Assembly (NCBI GenBank): GCA_028282885.1
Contig: JANQGX010000020.1
Coordinates: 184,377 to 248,376, forward strand
Source of the DNA: SAR324 cluster bacterium
Lineage (GTDB): Bacteria > SAR324 > XYD2-FULL-50-16
Direction of reading: 5' to 3'
Length of the DNA stretch: 64,000 nucleotides
The notes under the pieces are model-generated. The model was not told where the DNA came from. It saw only the letters and a list, made by a program, of their open reading frames with translations, and did not search any database. Position 1 is the stretch's first letter. Every line of letters starts with the position of its first letter. Positions 55,561-64,000 of the stretch are shown here, one piece after another. The position numbers were made by a program, and so were the translations under genes.

Positions 55561-57916
55561 CTTTGCCGAAGGGTTTGGTGAGCAGGATGACGATGGGGGT
55601 CATGGTGAAGTCGGCGATTAGGGCTGAGATCAGGCCCATGGAGGCCAGCAGACCGATACGGAACAGGGCGTTGACCGGGGAGAAGGTGTACATGGCAAAG
55701 GAGGCGGCCAGGATGATCGTGGTCATGGTCAGGGTTTTGCCCACTACATAAAAGGAGTTGAGGATGGCTTGGCGGTAGTTCCCGCACTTTTCGAACTCGA
55801 ATTTGATCTGGTTGATGAAGTGAATGGAGTCGTCGACGGCTACCCCCAGTAACATGGGGATAATGGTCATGGTCATCATATCCAGTTGGTAGTTGAAATA
55901 GCCCATGAAGCCGGCCAGAATGATGAGGGGGGTGACATTGGGGATCAGCCCGATGAGGCCGGTTTTGAGGCTGGCAAAGACCAGGGCCATCAGGACACCG
56001 ATGGCGACCAGGGCGGTGAGGAAGGATTTGATCTCTCCCGTAACGATCTTGTTGTTCAATTCGGCCACCCGTACGGCTCCCCCTACGATATTGACTTCGG
56101 CATCGGGAAACAGCTTTTTACCCAGGCTGCGGATTCGCTCAAATTCGCGAACGATCTCGTTGGCGTCAAATTCTTTGAGTTCCACCCGGGCCCTGAGCAG
56201 GGTGTACTCCTCATCGATCCAGTTAAAGGTTTTGTCTCCCCCGGAGATTTCGTAGAGAAAGAGGAGTTGCGCCACCAGATCTCTTGTTTGGGGAACGGCG
56301 TAGTTGGCCTCATTGTCTTCATGGAAGGTCTGGTTCATCTCCTTTAGGATATCCAGGATGGAGAAGATCTTGGGCACCCCCTTGTTCTTTTTGGTCAGTT
56401 CGAATTTTCCCACCTCGTTGAGCAGAGCATCGAATTGATTCAGGATTTGGGGATCCTTGATGGCATCCTTATCCTGATAGGTGACGGTGATATTATAGGA
56501 GATATAGGAACCCAGCTTGGAGTTCACCACCTCGTGCACCCGTTTCATATAGGGCACCTTCAGTCCGATCACGTCAAAGACATCCGCATTGACCACCATT
56601 TTGGTGATGCCGGGGGCAAATCCGATCACCACGATCATAAAGATGGCAGCCACCTTTCCCTTGTGATTCAGGACCGCCTCCCCCAGCGTTTCCATCTTCC
56701 CGTTCAGCCAGAGTTTTCCCTTCGCTTTGCCCGAGGGGGGATCTTGATCCTTACCGATGCTCATGAAGATGGGAATCAGGATCATGACAAAGAGGTAGAC
56801 GGCCAGCACAACGGCAGCACTGGTAAACCCCAGCCAGCGAATGGGGATGATGCCTGCCACCGTAAAGGAGAGCACGGAAGCGATGGTGGTTACCGCCGTG
56901 AAGAAGATGGGCCACCCGGTCTCTTCCACGGACTGGATAACCGCCTCTTTGCGCCGGCCGCTGTTCCGGAAGATTCGCTTGAAGGCATTCACCAGGTGGA
57001 TGGAATACCCCACCGAGAGGGCCATTCCCAATAGGACCGGCAGGGAGACCATATTGGAGTCGATCCCGATGGCAAGCCAGCCCATATAACCGAAGACCAC
57101 CGCTATCCCGGCCATGGAGGTGAAGACGGGAACGATGATCCCCCGCAACGATCTTAAGAACACCACCAGCAGGAGAATCATCAGGGCGAATCCCGAGAGC
57201 ACCCGTTTCTTCATCTCCTGTCCGAAGTAATCCCTTTCTTCGGTTTCGGTATAGGGCATACCGGCTGCCTTGAGGGTATAGCGGTCACTCTGCCATTTGG
57301 GATCGGTGATAATGGCGATGGCGGCTTCTCCATCCTGAAACAGGGGTTGCATGGAGCCTGATGTCTCCCACTCCTCCTCTTCGGGATACTCTTTCAGGGA
57401 GAGGGACAACCAGGTTTCGGTGCCGTCATCCGAGACCATCTTGTTGACCACCGATTTGAGGGAGAGGATGAACTCCCGCTTCTTTTTCAATTCGGCAGGA
57501 TCAGTGGGGATGCCTTTGCCAAAGGGGTTGATCACCTCGATCCCCTCTTCGGTTCCCACGGTGGCTTCAAATTCCATCAGGGAGGTGACCTCATCGGCAT
57601 AGGGGACTTTTTCCATAAGTTCGTTGCCGATATCCCTAATCATGGCCAGGACTTCGGGGTGGAAGACATCATCGGACTGGATTAACAGCCCGATGGACTC
57701 GTTGTTTCCGAATTGCTCTTCGAAACGGTCCTGGGCGATCTGAACCGCTTCGTCCTTTTCAAACCAGTCCTCGATATCGCTGGTGACCCTAGCCTGGCTG
57801 AGGCCGCTGATCCCGAAAGCGGTGAGGGCGATGATGATAATCAACAGTAACCAACGATAACGGACCTGTGTTTCACTGGCTTTTCTGAAACCCTGGTTGA
57901 TGGTTTGAATTTTCAT
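55541..57916 (-). CDS. MMPL/RND superfamily exporter
   Basis: 791 residues with about 12 membrane segments in two halves, each preceded by a large periplasmic loop. First half: MVSLPVLLGMALSVGYSIHL; second half: IPMLLGVAVDDSIHFINQIK, with the Asp-Asp of the proton relay. These single-chain RND proteins move lipids, hopanoid-like molecules or other hydrophobic compounds, and some export siderophores. Its last codons (ENEGRS and stop) come from the palindromic repeat, so the original C-terminus may have been replaced. Base composition looks more GC-rich, with many GGG and CCC runs, than that of its neighbours. No strong ribosome-binding site precedes 57916. Confidence 0.85.
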   Translation of the reverse strand: MKIQTINQGFRKASETQVRYRWLLLIIIIALTAFGISGLSQARVTSDIEDWFEKDEAVQIAQDRFEEQFGNNESIGLLIQSDDVFHPEVLAMIRDIGNELMEKVPYADEVTSLMEFEATVGTEEGIEVINPFGKGIPTDPAELKKKREFILSLKSVVNKMVSDDGTETWLSLSLKEYPEEEEWETSGSMQPLFQDGEAAIAIITDPKWQSDRYTLKAAGMPYTETEERDYFGQEMKKRVLSGFALMILLLVVFLRSLRGIIVPVFTSMAGIAVVFGYMGWLAIGIDSNMVSLPVLLGMALSVGYSIHLVNAFKRIFRNSGRRKEAVIQSVEETGWPIFFTAVTTIASVLSFTVAGIIPIRWLGFTSAAVVLAVYLFVMILIPIFMSIGKDQDPPSGKAKGKLWLNGKMETLGEAVLNHKGKVAAIFMIVVIGFAPGITKMVVNADVFDVIGLKVPYMKRVHEVVNSKLGSYISYNITVTYQDKDAIKDPQILNQFDALLNEVGKFELTKKNKGVPKIFSILDILKEMNQTFHEDNEANYAVPQTRDLVAQLLFLYEISGGDKTFNWIDEEYTLLRARVELKEFDANEIVREFERIRSLGKKLFPDAEVNIVGGAVRVAELNNKIVTGEIKSFLTALVAIGVLMALVFASLKTGLIGLIPNVTPLIILAGFMGYFNYQLDMMTMTIIPMLLGVAVDDSIHFINQIKFEFEKCGNYRQAILNSFYVVGKTLTMTTIILAASFAMYTFSPVNALFRIGLLASMGLISALIADFTMTPIVILLTKPFGKENEGRS

Positions 57917-57950
57917 TTTATTATTCTATGCGAGTAATTGTTCAGGCAAA

Positions 57951-57995
57951 GACACCGGGGACGCGATAATACCAAATCTCCTCGTACCCCGTGTC
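57951..57995 (-). terminator. Hairpin after feoB
   Basis: GACAC-c-GGGG and CCCCGTGTC form a 9-bp stem with one bulge and a 26-base loop, just after the feoB stop. No T run is seen. It could end the receptor-feoA-feoB message. Confidence 0.4.
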
Positions 57996-58021
57996 GCTGT
58001 TGTGAGGGATGTTCATATCAA

Positions 58022-60136
58022 TCAGAAAACCATCAGACCGACGAGATATGCCAGGCCTCCCATGATGATCGAAACGGAAAAATAGTAGAGGAATGCCCCT
58101 GTTGTAATTATTAAGGATCTGGTTTCAGCGAAGATAGCGGCAAGCGTAGCAACGCACGGTAGTGAAAAGAACACCGCGAAGACGAAAGAGAGAGCGCTTG
58201 CTTTGGACAGCCCGGTATTGGCGAGGAATGAGCCGAAATCACCGCTACGGAGATACGCTTGAAAATCCTGATCCATAGCCATTCCGAATAAATCGGTATT
58301 GACGGTTGCACTGAATATCACCGCCATCGCACCAAGGGTTGCCTCCTTCGAAAAAACGGCGATGATAAAGATAATGCAAAAGCGCCAATCCCAGCCGACC
58401 ACCTGCCCGAAGAACTCCAGCTTTTTTCCGAATCTGGCAAGGTAGCTGTTATCGATTGAGCCGCCGGGAAAATAGATGCCGAACCAGACGATGACACAGG
58501 TCGCAACGATAAACCAGAAACCCCGCCGGTAAAATATTTTCATGCGAAGCGTTGCGAAAATCCTGATATTGCGCCAGTTCGGCATATGGTATGGAGGCAG
58601 TTCCATGATCAACCCCGAACTGTCTCCTTTGAGGATATGCTTTTGCAAAATCAGTGATGTTACAGACAGATAAACGATGGTTACCAATGCAAGGCTGAAG
58701 AAGATAATTGGTGCCTGTGCACCGAAAAAAACCGCGATTATAACACTGACAAGAATAAACAATCCTTTACAAGGAATGATCGGGGCAATGGCCAGGGTTG
58801 CCAGTCGCTGCTTCCATGTGTCGATGACCCGGCTTGCAGCGACTCCCAGGATATTGCAGACAAATCCCATGATCAAAGGCATAATCGACTTGCCATGCAA
58901 GCCGATTCGACCCATGAAAGGATCAAAACAATAGGCCAACCTGGCAAGGTAACCACTGTTTTCCAAAAATCCCAAAACGGTGGAAACACCACCGATAAAC
59001 CCGAGAATGATCAATGAGATACTGAGCCCACCCATGAGTCCATCGCCAATCAGATTACAAATCGATGTCGGGATAATCCCGGTAAGTGCCTGTTGCAGAG
59101 GATTGGCCAGAAAAAAAGCTGCCAAACCGGGGATCATAAGCGGAATTGACACAAGATAAGCGGCGACGATGCCGAAAAACAGCACCCCTAATCCAATCAG
59201 CTTTCCCCAGACCGGATGGGTAGCGGCAACGTCAAAGCGATTGCGTTTAAACCGGAAGGATTTGCTGACAACCAGACCTGATAAATATTTTCTGATCCAG
59301 TCATAACGGGTTTTTGCCACTGTCATCTGTCCCTCATCCACCGGCGGCAGGATAGATTTGATTTCAGCCCATGAATCCCGGGGCAGGTGTTCAGCCATCA
59401 TCGAGGCAACTTCCGTATCACCTTCAAGAAGTTTGATTGTGAGCCAGGGCGCGGAATAACCCGGTGGCAGATTGTTCCGCACGGATTTCAGAACGCTGTC
59501 GTATTGTGGTAAGTCCGCTCCGGGCAACGCCATACTGAGACTTTCCGGAGATTCCGCAATTCCGGTTTTTGCAATCGCTTTGAGGAGTTCCGGTATCCCC
59601 TTGTTCCTCGATGCGGTTATCGGAATGGTGACAAGCCCGGTCATCCGTTCAAACGCATCGGAATCAATCTTATATCCCTGGTTTGCCGCCAGGTCCATTT
59701 TGTTGAGGGCAACGATCATCTGTATTCCCAGCGGAGCGACTTCGGCGATCATGTACATGGAACGCTCCAACTGACCTGCATCCACGACTACTACGACCGC
59801 ATCCGGTTGCTCCTTGATAAGAAAATCCCGGGTGATCGTCTCTTCAAGGGAGTTTGCCGTCAGACTATAAGTCCCCGGCAGATCATAGACATGAATGGTC
59901 TCATCCCCGACACTCACCTTCCCCTCTTTTTTCTCCACCGTTTTACCCGGCCAATTGCCGACATGCTGATTTCCGCCAGTGAGCATGTTAAACAGGGTTG
60001 ATTTACCAGTGTTGGGTTGACCGACAAGTGCAATTGTTTTGGAACGATGCACGGAAGGGGTAAACTCCTGTTTTGGCGATTCGCAACAGCTGTTTGGGCT
60101 ATTGACGGGAGGAGCCTCTTTATAATTCATCGACAT
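58022..60136 (-). CDS. feoB: Fe2+ transporter FeoB, divergent membrane core
   Basis: 704 residues from ATG 60136 (GGAG upstream; overlaps feoA by 17 bases). N-terminal G domain: GQPNTGKST at 39-47, DLPGTYS and NKMD. The core then holds about eight or more membrane helices. The gate regions are unusual: where typical FeoB reads GFGCNVPAI and CSARLPVY, this protein has GFVCNILGVA and PCKGLFILVS. The first-gate proline motif is also altered (TVLGFLENSGYLAR). The Cys in GFVC is kept. It therefore belongs to a side branch of FeoB and may have a changed ion path or metal choice. It is the third gene of the operon with a TonB receptor. Confidence 0.9.
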   Translation of the reverse strand: MSMNYKEAPPVNSPNSCCESPKQEFTPSVHRSKTIALVGQPNTGKSTLFNMLTGGNQHVGNWPGKTVEKKEGKVSVGDETIHVYDLPGTYSLTANSLEETITRDFLIKEQPDAVVVVVDAGQLERSMYMIAEVAPLGIQMIVALNKMDLAANQGYKIDSDAFERMTGLVTIPITASRNKGIPELLKAIAKTGIAESPESLSMALPGADLPQYDSVLKSVRNNLPPGYSAPWLTIKLLEGDTEVASMMAEHLPRDSWAEIKSILPPVDEGQMTVAKTRYDWIRKYLSGLVVSKSFRFKRNRFDVAATHPVWGKLIGLGVLFFGIVAAYLVSIPLMIPGLAAFFLANPLQQALTGIIPTSICNLIGDGLMGGLSISLIILGFIGGVSTVLGFLENSGYLARLAYCFDPFMGRIGLHGKSIMPLIMGFVCNILGVAASRVIDTWKQRLATLAIAPIIPCKGLFILVSVIIAVFFGAQAPIIFFSLALVTIVYLSVTSLILQKHILKGDSSGLIMELPPYHMPNWRNIRIFATLRMKIFYRRGFWFIVATCVIVWFGIYFPGGSIDNSYLARFGKKLEFFGQVVGWDWRFCIIFIIAVFSKEATLGAMAVIFSATVNTDLFGMAMDQDFQAYLRSGDFGSFLANTGLSKASALSFVFAVFFSLPCVATLAAIFAETRSLIITTGAFLYYFSVSIIMGGLAYLVGLMVF

Positions 60137-60350
60137 CAATTTTCTCCGCCTCGTTCCGGTCGATGGCAACCTGGGTGTTTCTCAGGTAGACAAGCAGTGG
60201 CAAACTCCGGTAGTTCTGCAGAACCAGCACCTTTGTTCCGACTGTGAAACCGATAGAGGTCGCCCTGCTTAAAAAACGATGTCCGCCCCTGATTTGGGCA
60301 ATTCGGCTGCTCGTACCTGACGCGAGTTGTGTAAGTTTCTTGGTTTTCAT
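60120..60350 (-). CDS. feoA: FeoA, SH3-like partner of FeoB
   Basis: A 76-residue small cytoplasmic protein with the FeoA beta-barrel pattern (TQLASGTSSRIAQIRGGHRF, then SIGFTVGTKVLVLQNYRSLP and LRNTQVAIDRNEAEKI). The order and overlap with feoB are standard. It begins only 15 bp after the TonB receptor gene, so the three form one operon. Confidence 0.92.
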   Translation of the reverse strand: MKTKKLTQLASGTSSRIAQIRGGHRFLSRATSIGFTVGTKVLVLQNYRSLPLLVYLRNTQVAIDRNEAEKIDVDEL

Positions 60351-60365
60351 TAAGTGAATAAATCG

Positions 60366-62435
60366 TTATAAAAGATAATTAAACTGGGCACCGACCACCG
60401 CAGTTTCGCCTATCCGCCCAGCAGTTGTGAACGTGTGAACCAAATACTCCTCATCAAGCAGATTGCGGCCGTACAGGCAGACCGACCAGCGATTGCCTTC
60501 GTACCCAGCCTTGGCATTGACCAGTGTATAGCTGTCCTGCTTGACTTCGTTGAGTTCGTCCATGAATTTCGGTCCCAGAAAATTAGCTGAGAGCGATGTA
60601 AAAAAGCCCCGATCCTGGCGGTAAATCATACCGATTGAGTAATTGTATTCATGAGCATTGGGCAGCGAGTTCCCGGTTAAATCGACTCCATCGGGATGGT
60701 TGTCGTAACGATCGAACTCCCCATCGAGCGTGCCAAGACCGGCATAGAGATCCAAACCTGTCATCGGCCGCCAATGCGCCTCAAGCTCGGCTCCGTATGT
60801 ATGAGCTTCTGCCGCATTCTGCATCAGGGCGACATTATTCTGCACCACGCTTACCTGCATATCGGTCCAGTCGATATAAAAAACGGCACAGTTAAGTTCG
60901 AATTGTCTGTCAGCAAGCAGTGCGTTGTAACCTACCTCATACGTTAGCGTATATTCGGGATCGACCGGCTCTTTGACGGCATTGATATCCACTTGGTTAG
61001 CAGCGTAATCGCCAACCTTATAACCCCTGTCAACGGATGCATAGATCTTCTGATCCCTGACCGGCGAATAGGAAAAACTCATCGCCGGCATAACACCCAG
61101 CCAGTCATCTTCGCGTGAATAATCCTGATCGGGAGCGACCTGAAATCCGTTCATTTCCGTTTTTCCCTGCCAGGTCATCTCCCGATGCTCTTGATCAAGG
61201 CGAAGACGCATGCGAAGTTCATACTTTTCAGCAAAGGTATAGGCAACCCGACCGAAAAGCGCCATCCCCCGGCTTTCGATAGTACCGTCGCCGATCATAT
61301 TCATTCCGGGTACCATTCCCATCAGCGCCGCATCGTCACCAAAGCCAATATCGGTCATCGATTCGAGTCGTTCCTGCATGAGAAATACCCCGGCCAGCCA
61401 TTTAACCGATCCGGACGTATCGTCAACCAGGCGGAATTCCTGGGTTAAGGTAGTAAAGCTCTCGTCATATTTGAAGTTCATCATGTCCATCATCGTAAAA
61501 TCCATATCGTATTCGGTTCCCGAATTCGAGTTGCTGTAATTCGTGATAGACGTCAGATCGAGATCTCCCAGTTTTGTTTCCACGGTCAGGGTCGGAGATA
61601 TCAGGTCCCCTTTGATTTCCCCTTCTTCGTTATTGGCAGTCGTGGTTCCGAGCCCTTGTTCCAGGGGGAAATACTCGTCAAATCCACCCTCGTATTCATC
61701 GGCAATCATGGAGATACGAATCAGGCTTTCATTTGAGGTGTTATAGTCATAAATCACCCTTCCTGAGCTTTGCATATGCCTGCCGCCATCCTCCGTTCCC
61801 AGGAATTCGTTTTCCATATATCCGTCGGTGGAATTGTAGGCCAGGGCTATTCGATAGGCCTGATTATCACTTACCGGACCGCCGAATGCGGCTTTTATCT
61901 TCTGAGTGTTATAGCTCTCGTAATCGACTCCAACGTCAAGACTAAACTCCCGGGTCGGCTTCCGGGAAATCACATTGACCATACCGGCATGGGTATTACG
62001 ACCATACAGGGAACTCTGACCTCCCCGCAAAACTTCCACCCGCTCAACATCGAAGAAGGTATCGAGCGCCGAATACGGGATAGTAACACCATCAACGCTG
62101 ATATTAAATATCCTGTTCATATTGGTCATACCACCAATTCCTCGAAAAACGATCTGTCCACTATGACTCGATAAACTATCCACGCTGACGTTGGGAATAT
62201 GTCCGGTCAGCGTGTCCAGTCTATCAACTCCCAAATCCTGCATGGTCGTACCGTCGACGACCGAGATAATAGCCGGAACATCCTGTTTGTTTTCCTCGCT
62301 TTTGTGGGCGGTAACCACCACGGTTTCCAACTGAAACCCGTCGTTTGTCGGTTCGTCGGCTATTGCTATTGTTGTTATTCCTAAAATTATCAGCATCGAT
62401 ATTGCCTGATAAAAGTAACGCATGCGACCTTTCAT
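60366..62435 (-). CDS. TonB-dependent outer-membrane receptor in operon with feoAB, module D
   Basis: 689 residues; signal peptide about 1-26 (cut near AIA-DEP); TonB box region ETVVVTAHKSEE; plug with RGGQSSLYGRNTHAGMVNV, in which the usual RGPQG has become RGGQS; a barrel ending in Leu-Leu rather than a terminal aromatic (VGAQFNYLL). It is the most divergent of the four intact receptors. AGGGGA precedes the start. feoA follows after 15 bp, an unusual link that ties outer-membrane chelate uptake to Fe2+ import with no binding protein. Confidence 0.92.
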   Translation of the reverse strand: MKGRMRYFYQAISMLIILGITTIAIADEPTNDGFQLETVVVTAHKSEENKQDVPAIISVVDGTTMQDLGVDRLDTLTGHIPNVSVDSLSSHSGQIVFRGIGGMTNMNRIFNISVDGVTIPYSALDTFFDVERVEVLRGGQSSLYGRNTHAGMVNVISRKPTREFSLDVGVDYESYNTQKIKAAFGGPVSDNQAYRIALAYNSTDGYMENEFLGTEDGGRHMQSSGRVIYDYNTSNESLIRISMIADEYEGGFDEYFPLEQGLGTTTANNEEGEIKGDLISPTLTVETKLGDLDLTSITNYSNSNSGTEYDMDFTMMDMMNFKYDESFTTLTQEFRLVDDTSGSVKWLAGVFLMQERLESMTDIGFGDDAALMGMVPGMNMIGDGTIESRGMALFGRVAYTFAEKYELRMRLRLDQEHREMTWQGKTEMNGFQVAPDQDYSREDDWLGVMPAMSFSYSPVRDQKIYASVDRGYKVGDYAANQVDINAVKEPVDPEYTLTYEVGYNALLADRQFELNCAVFYIDWTDMQVSVVQNNVALMQNAAEAHTYGAELEAHWRPMTGLDLYAGLGTLDGEFDRYDNHPDGVDLTGNSLPNAHEYNYSIGMIYRQDRGFFTSLSANFLGPKFMDELNEVKQDSYTLVNAKAGYEGNRWSVCLYGRNLLDEEYLVHTFTTAGRIGETAVVGAQFNYLL

Positions 62436-62536
62436 AACGTCCCCTGAAGATTGATTTTTGATATATCCGGAATGTCTGGTAATCTCTGATTTACTCGAAA
62501 AATGCTAACACCAATGGATAGGGGGAACTACCTCGC

Positions 62537-62568
62537 GAGGAACTTTTACTGCCAATTGAGGAACTTTT
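62537..62568 (+). promoter_or_regulatory. Direct repeat with 21-bp period, AraC-type operator candidate (module D)
   Basis: GAGGAACTTTT occurs at 62537-62547 and again at 62558-62568, exactly 21 bp apart. The site lies in the 158-bp gap between AraC D and the receptor it probably controls, about 100-130 bp before the receptor start. The spacing equals that of the module A repeats while the sequence differs, as expected for a different AraC protein. Confidence 0.6.
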
Positions 62569-62593
62569 TGAAGGGCGGGATTTGATTTGATAC

Positions 62594-63580
62594 TTAGCCG
62601 GACAGTTGATGCGCCATCCGATGCTCTTTCAGGGTTTTCAGATATACTCCGGGCCTTACCCCGTGGTGATGTCTGAATATGGCTCCGAAATGCGAGACAT
62701 TGGAGTATCCGACGGCGCATGCGACATCGGTAACGTTTTTGTGATCCCTGTCGAACAACAGTTTTGCCTGTTCCATTCGATAGTCACGTAAAAAACCGTA
62801 GACGGTAGTACCGAACAGCTCCTTAAAACCCTGTTTGATTTTCTTTCCATTGAGCCCGACTTCACGCGCTAATTCAGAGATTGAAGGCGGCGTGGTCATC
62901 CGTTCCATCATCAGCTTTCTTGCTCCCTGCAGCTTTGCCACATCGTCCGGCTGCAGGATGGTTTGTTTTTGAGGTGGGCTGCACAACAGTTCAACTTCAC
63001 GGGCCAGCAACTCAAGGATTTTACCCTTGAGAAAAAGCGAATCCGCTGGTGATGAGCTATCCCGGGTTATAATCTGATGGATGATCGACTTGGTTATCGG
63101 ATCGATATCCGTTATATTCAGGGGATCGTTGTCTCCGGGACTGGCTTTTTCAACTATGGTCCGGACAAGATGGCTGTTTCCGGGGCCCATGAGTTGAGAC
63201 AGTTTCTGTGGGGTTATATACAGGTGGAAAACATTGATGGGGGCATATGAGTTCACCATTGCGATTCCGCTGAATTCCGAATTGTACCCCAATGATCTGA
63301 TCCCTCCGGAAATATGGTTGTTGCACCAATCTCCAGGACCATTTCTTATGGAAAGGACCGTGTCACCGGAAAGGGTAAAGGTGAATTCAAGACAGGGAAG
63401 CCGTTTTTTCCGGAAGTGAAACTCGACTGACTCTGGTGGTAGGGAGTGTTCGGTTCGAATAATGACATTGTTCATGGGCTGCACAAAATCCTGCACCAGC
63501 GAGCTCTCGGCATATTCTTCCAGAGCCTCACGATTGGTAATCTTGTTAAGTCCCTTGATAAGCTGAACGTTTATAGACAT
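62594..63580 (-). CDS. AraC family regulator, module D
   Basis: About 328 residues from ATG 63580, which has GGAG 6 bases upstream; the frame is open to 63670 but without such a site. Sensor half, then AraC domain (SISELAREVGLNGKKIKQGF, FGTTVYGFLRDYRMEQAKLL, VTDVACAVGYSNVSHFGAIF). It lies upstream of, and in line with, the receptor-feoA-feoB operon. It is the likely activator of that operon through the 62537-62568 direct repeat. Confidence 0.9.
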   Translation of the reverse strand: MSINVQLIKGLNKITNREALEEYAESSLVQDFVQPMNNVIIRTEHSLPPESVEFHFRKKRLPCLEFTFTLSGDTVLSIRNGPGDWCNNHISGGIRSLGYNSEFSGIAMVNSYAPINVFHLYITPQKLSQLMGPGNSHLVRTIVEKASPGDNDPLNITDIDPITKSIIHQIITRDSSSPADSLFLKGKILELLAREVELLCSPPQKQTILQPDDVAKLQGARKLMMERMTTPPSISELAREVGLNGKKIKQGFKELFGTTVYGFLRDYRMEQAKLLFDRDHKNVTDVACAVGYSNVSHFGAIFRHHHGVRPGVYLKTLKEHRMAHQLSG

Positions 63581-64000
63581 CTGACACTCCGGTTGACCCG
63601 GTTCAATTGAGGAGCCATCCATCGCCTGAAACAACCGGTGGAACAGCATTGGCACCATCTTGAAAAACAAAACTAGCTTTGAACGTCAGAAGACCTGTTT
63701 AATCAATCCAATAGCACGTTGGATAAATCAACAGGCTGTTTTTTCCGACTGAAGTTAACTTAAAAAAGCAATTTAGTATATAGGAAATCGTCATTATGTG
63801 GATACTAATCAGAATTTCCGAAAAATAATCCCGTATGAAGTTTTTTGTTTGCGGTCAGGTAAATATCAGGATCGGCTTCCTTCGTTTCAGTTCATACTGC
63901 AAATCACTAGTGTCCCGTTTAGTAGTCAAATAAAGTCAGTTGGTTACCGAGATCGGGACTTGGATTGTTGTAACTCTCATTTTTAACCAACTGATAAATT
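63581..64000. other. Region upstream of AraC D up to window edge
   Basis: Contains a degenerate member of the GTATATAC motif set (TTTAGTATATAG, about 63772-63783) and, at its end, the second copy of a dispersed repeat. Sequence near 63907 (CTAGTGTCCCGTTTAG) looks like the end of an insertion sequence, but no transposase is in view. No gene recognised. Confidence 0.4.
63941..64000 (+). repeat. Dispersed direct repeat, copy 2 (cut by window edge)
   Basis: Matches 21570-21630 over its whole visible length with about four differences, same direction. The element continues beyond the window. Confidence 0.75.

Noticed and set aside
56435..57034. 199-residue His/Asp-rich plus-strand frame
   Set aside because: Antisense to the MMPL gene; its odd composition reflects the GC-rich codons of that gene.
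63900..63940. Insertion-sequence end near CTAGTGTCCCGTTTAG
   Set aside because: Looks like an element terminus, but without a transposase or second end in the window I do not call a mobile element.
1..64000. CRISPR arrays, rRNA genes and siderophore synthetases
   Set aside because: Looked for; no regular spaced repeats, rRNA signatures or NRPS/NIS genes were seen.

Overview
The window reads as a chromosomal stretch of a Gram-negative bacterium. It has outer-membrane TonB-dependent receptors, periplasmic binding proteins with signal peptides, and HAMP/HisKA sensor kinases. The gene mix (BKACE, MMPL/RND, FeoAB, YbtPQ-like half-transporters, group II intron remnant) fits a Desulfobacterota-like (deltaproteobacterial) host, but that is inference; no rRNA or taxon-specific marker is present. 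Many broken genes and dispersed repeats show that the region has been rearranged often.

Left part (1-16.2 kb). A minus-strand operon of BKACE enzyme, APC permease, TauE/SafE permease, NAD-dependent epimerase and a LarA-like protein runs off the left edge, with a divergent TetR regulator beside a palindromic operator candidate. A plus-strand sulfatase-superfamily membrane enzyme, sensor kinase and response regulator follow. Next come a three-gene ABC importer of the TrpXYZ type, a PLP enzyme of the D-cysteine desulfhydrase/ACC deaminase family and a GntR regulator.

Middle part (16.2-29.5 kb). This is a scrap zone: a decayed copy of the GntR C-terminus, a decayed family-3 solute-binding protein fused end-on to a TonB receptor that has lost its plug domain, a possible flavodoxin-like remnant, an orphan group II intron 3' end, and a nonsense-mutated molybdopterin oxidoreductase remnant. 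Intact genes here are an O-methyltransferase-like protein, a PIN/Phd toxin-antitoxin pair, a 671-residue helical solenoid protein of unknown function, mntP behind a Mn2+ (yybP-ykoY) riboswitch with a visible terminator switch, an EamA permease and an MBL-fold hydrolase.

Right part (29.5-63.6 kb). This is a metal-chelate (probably iron/metallophore) acquisition superlocus. It holds four full-length TonB receptors, four AraC regulators, three related periplasmic binding proteins with a shared C-terminal signature, two pairs of YbtPQ/IrtAB-like ABC half-transporters, a second methyltransferase and a TonB receptor-FeoA-FeoB operon. Module A is receptor, ABC pair, binding protein and AraC. Module B is binding protein, methyltransferase, AraC, receptor and ABC pair. 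Module C is AraC, receptor and binding protein. Module D is AraC and receptor-feoA-feoB. The promoters of A and D carry direct repeats with an exact 21-bp period, and that of C has three tandem 10-mers. These are good candidates for module-specific AraC operators. An MMPL/RND exporter sits between C and D, and its stop codon lies in a dispersed palindromic repeat.

The likely scheme: each AraC senses its own chelate and switches on a matching receptor. Modules A and B carry the chelate through the inner membrane by exporter-fold importers. Module D pairs its receptor with Fe2+ import by a divergent FeoB.
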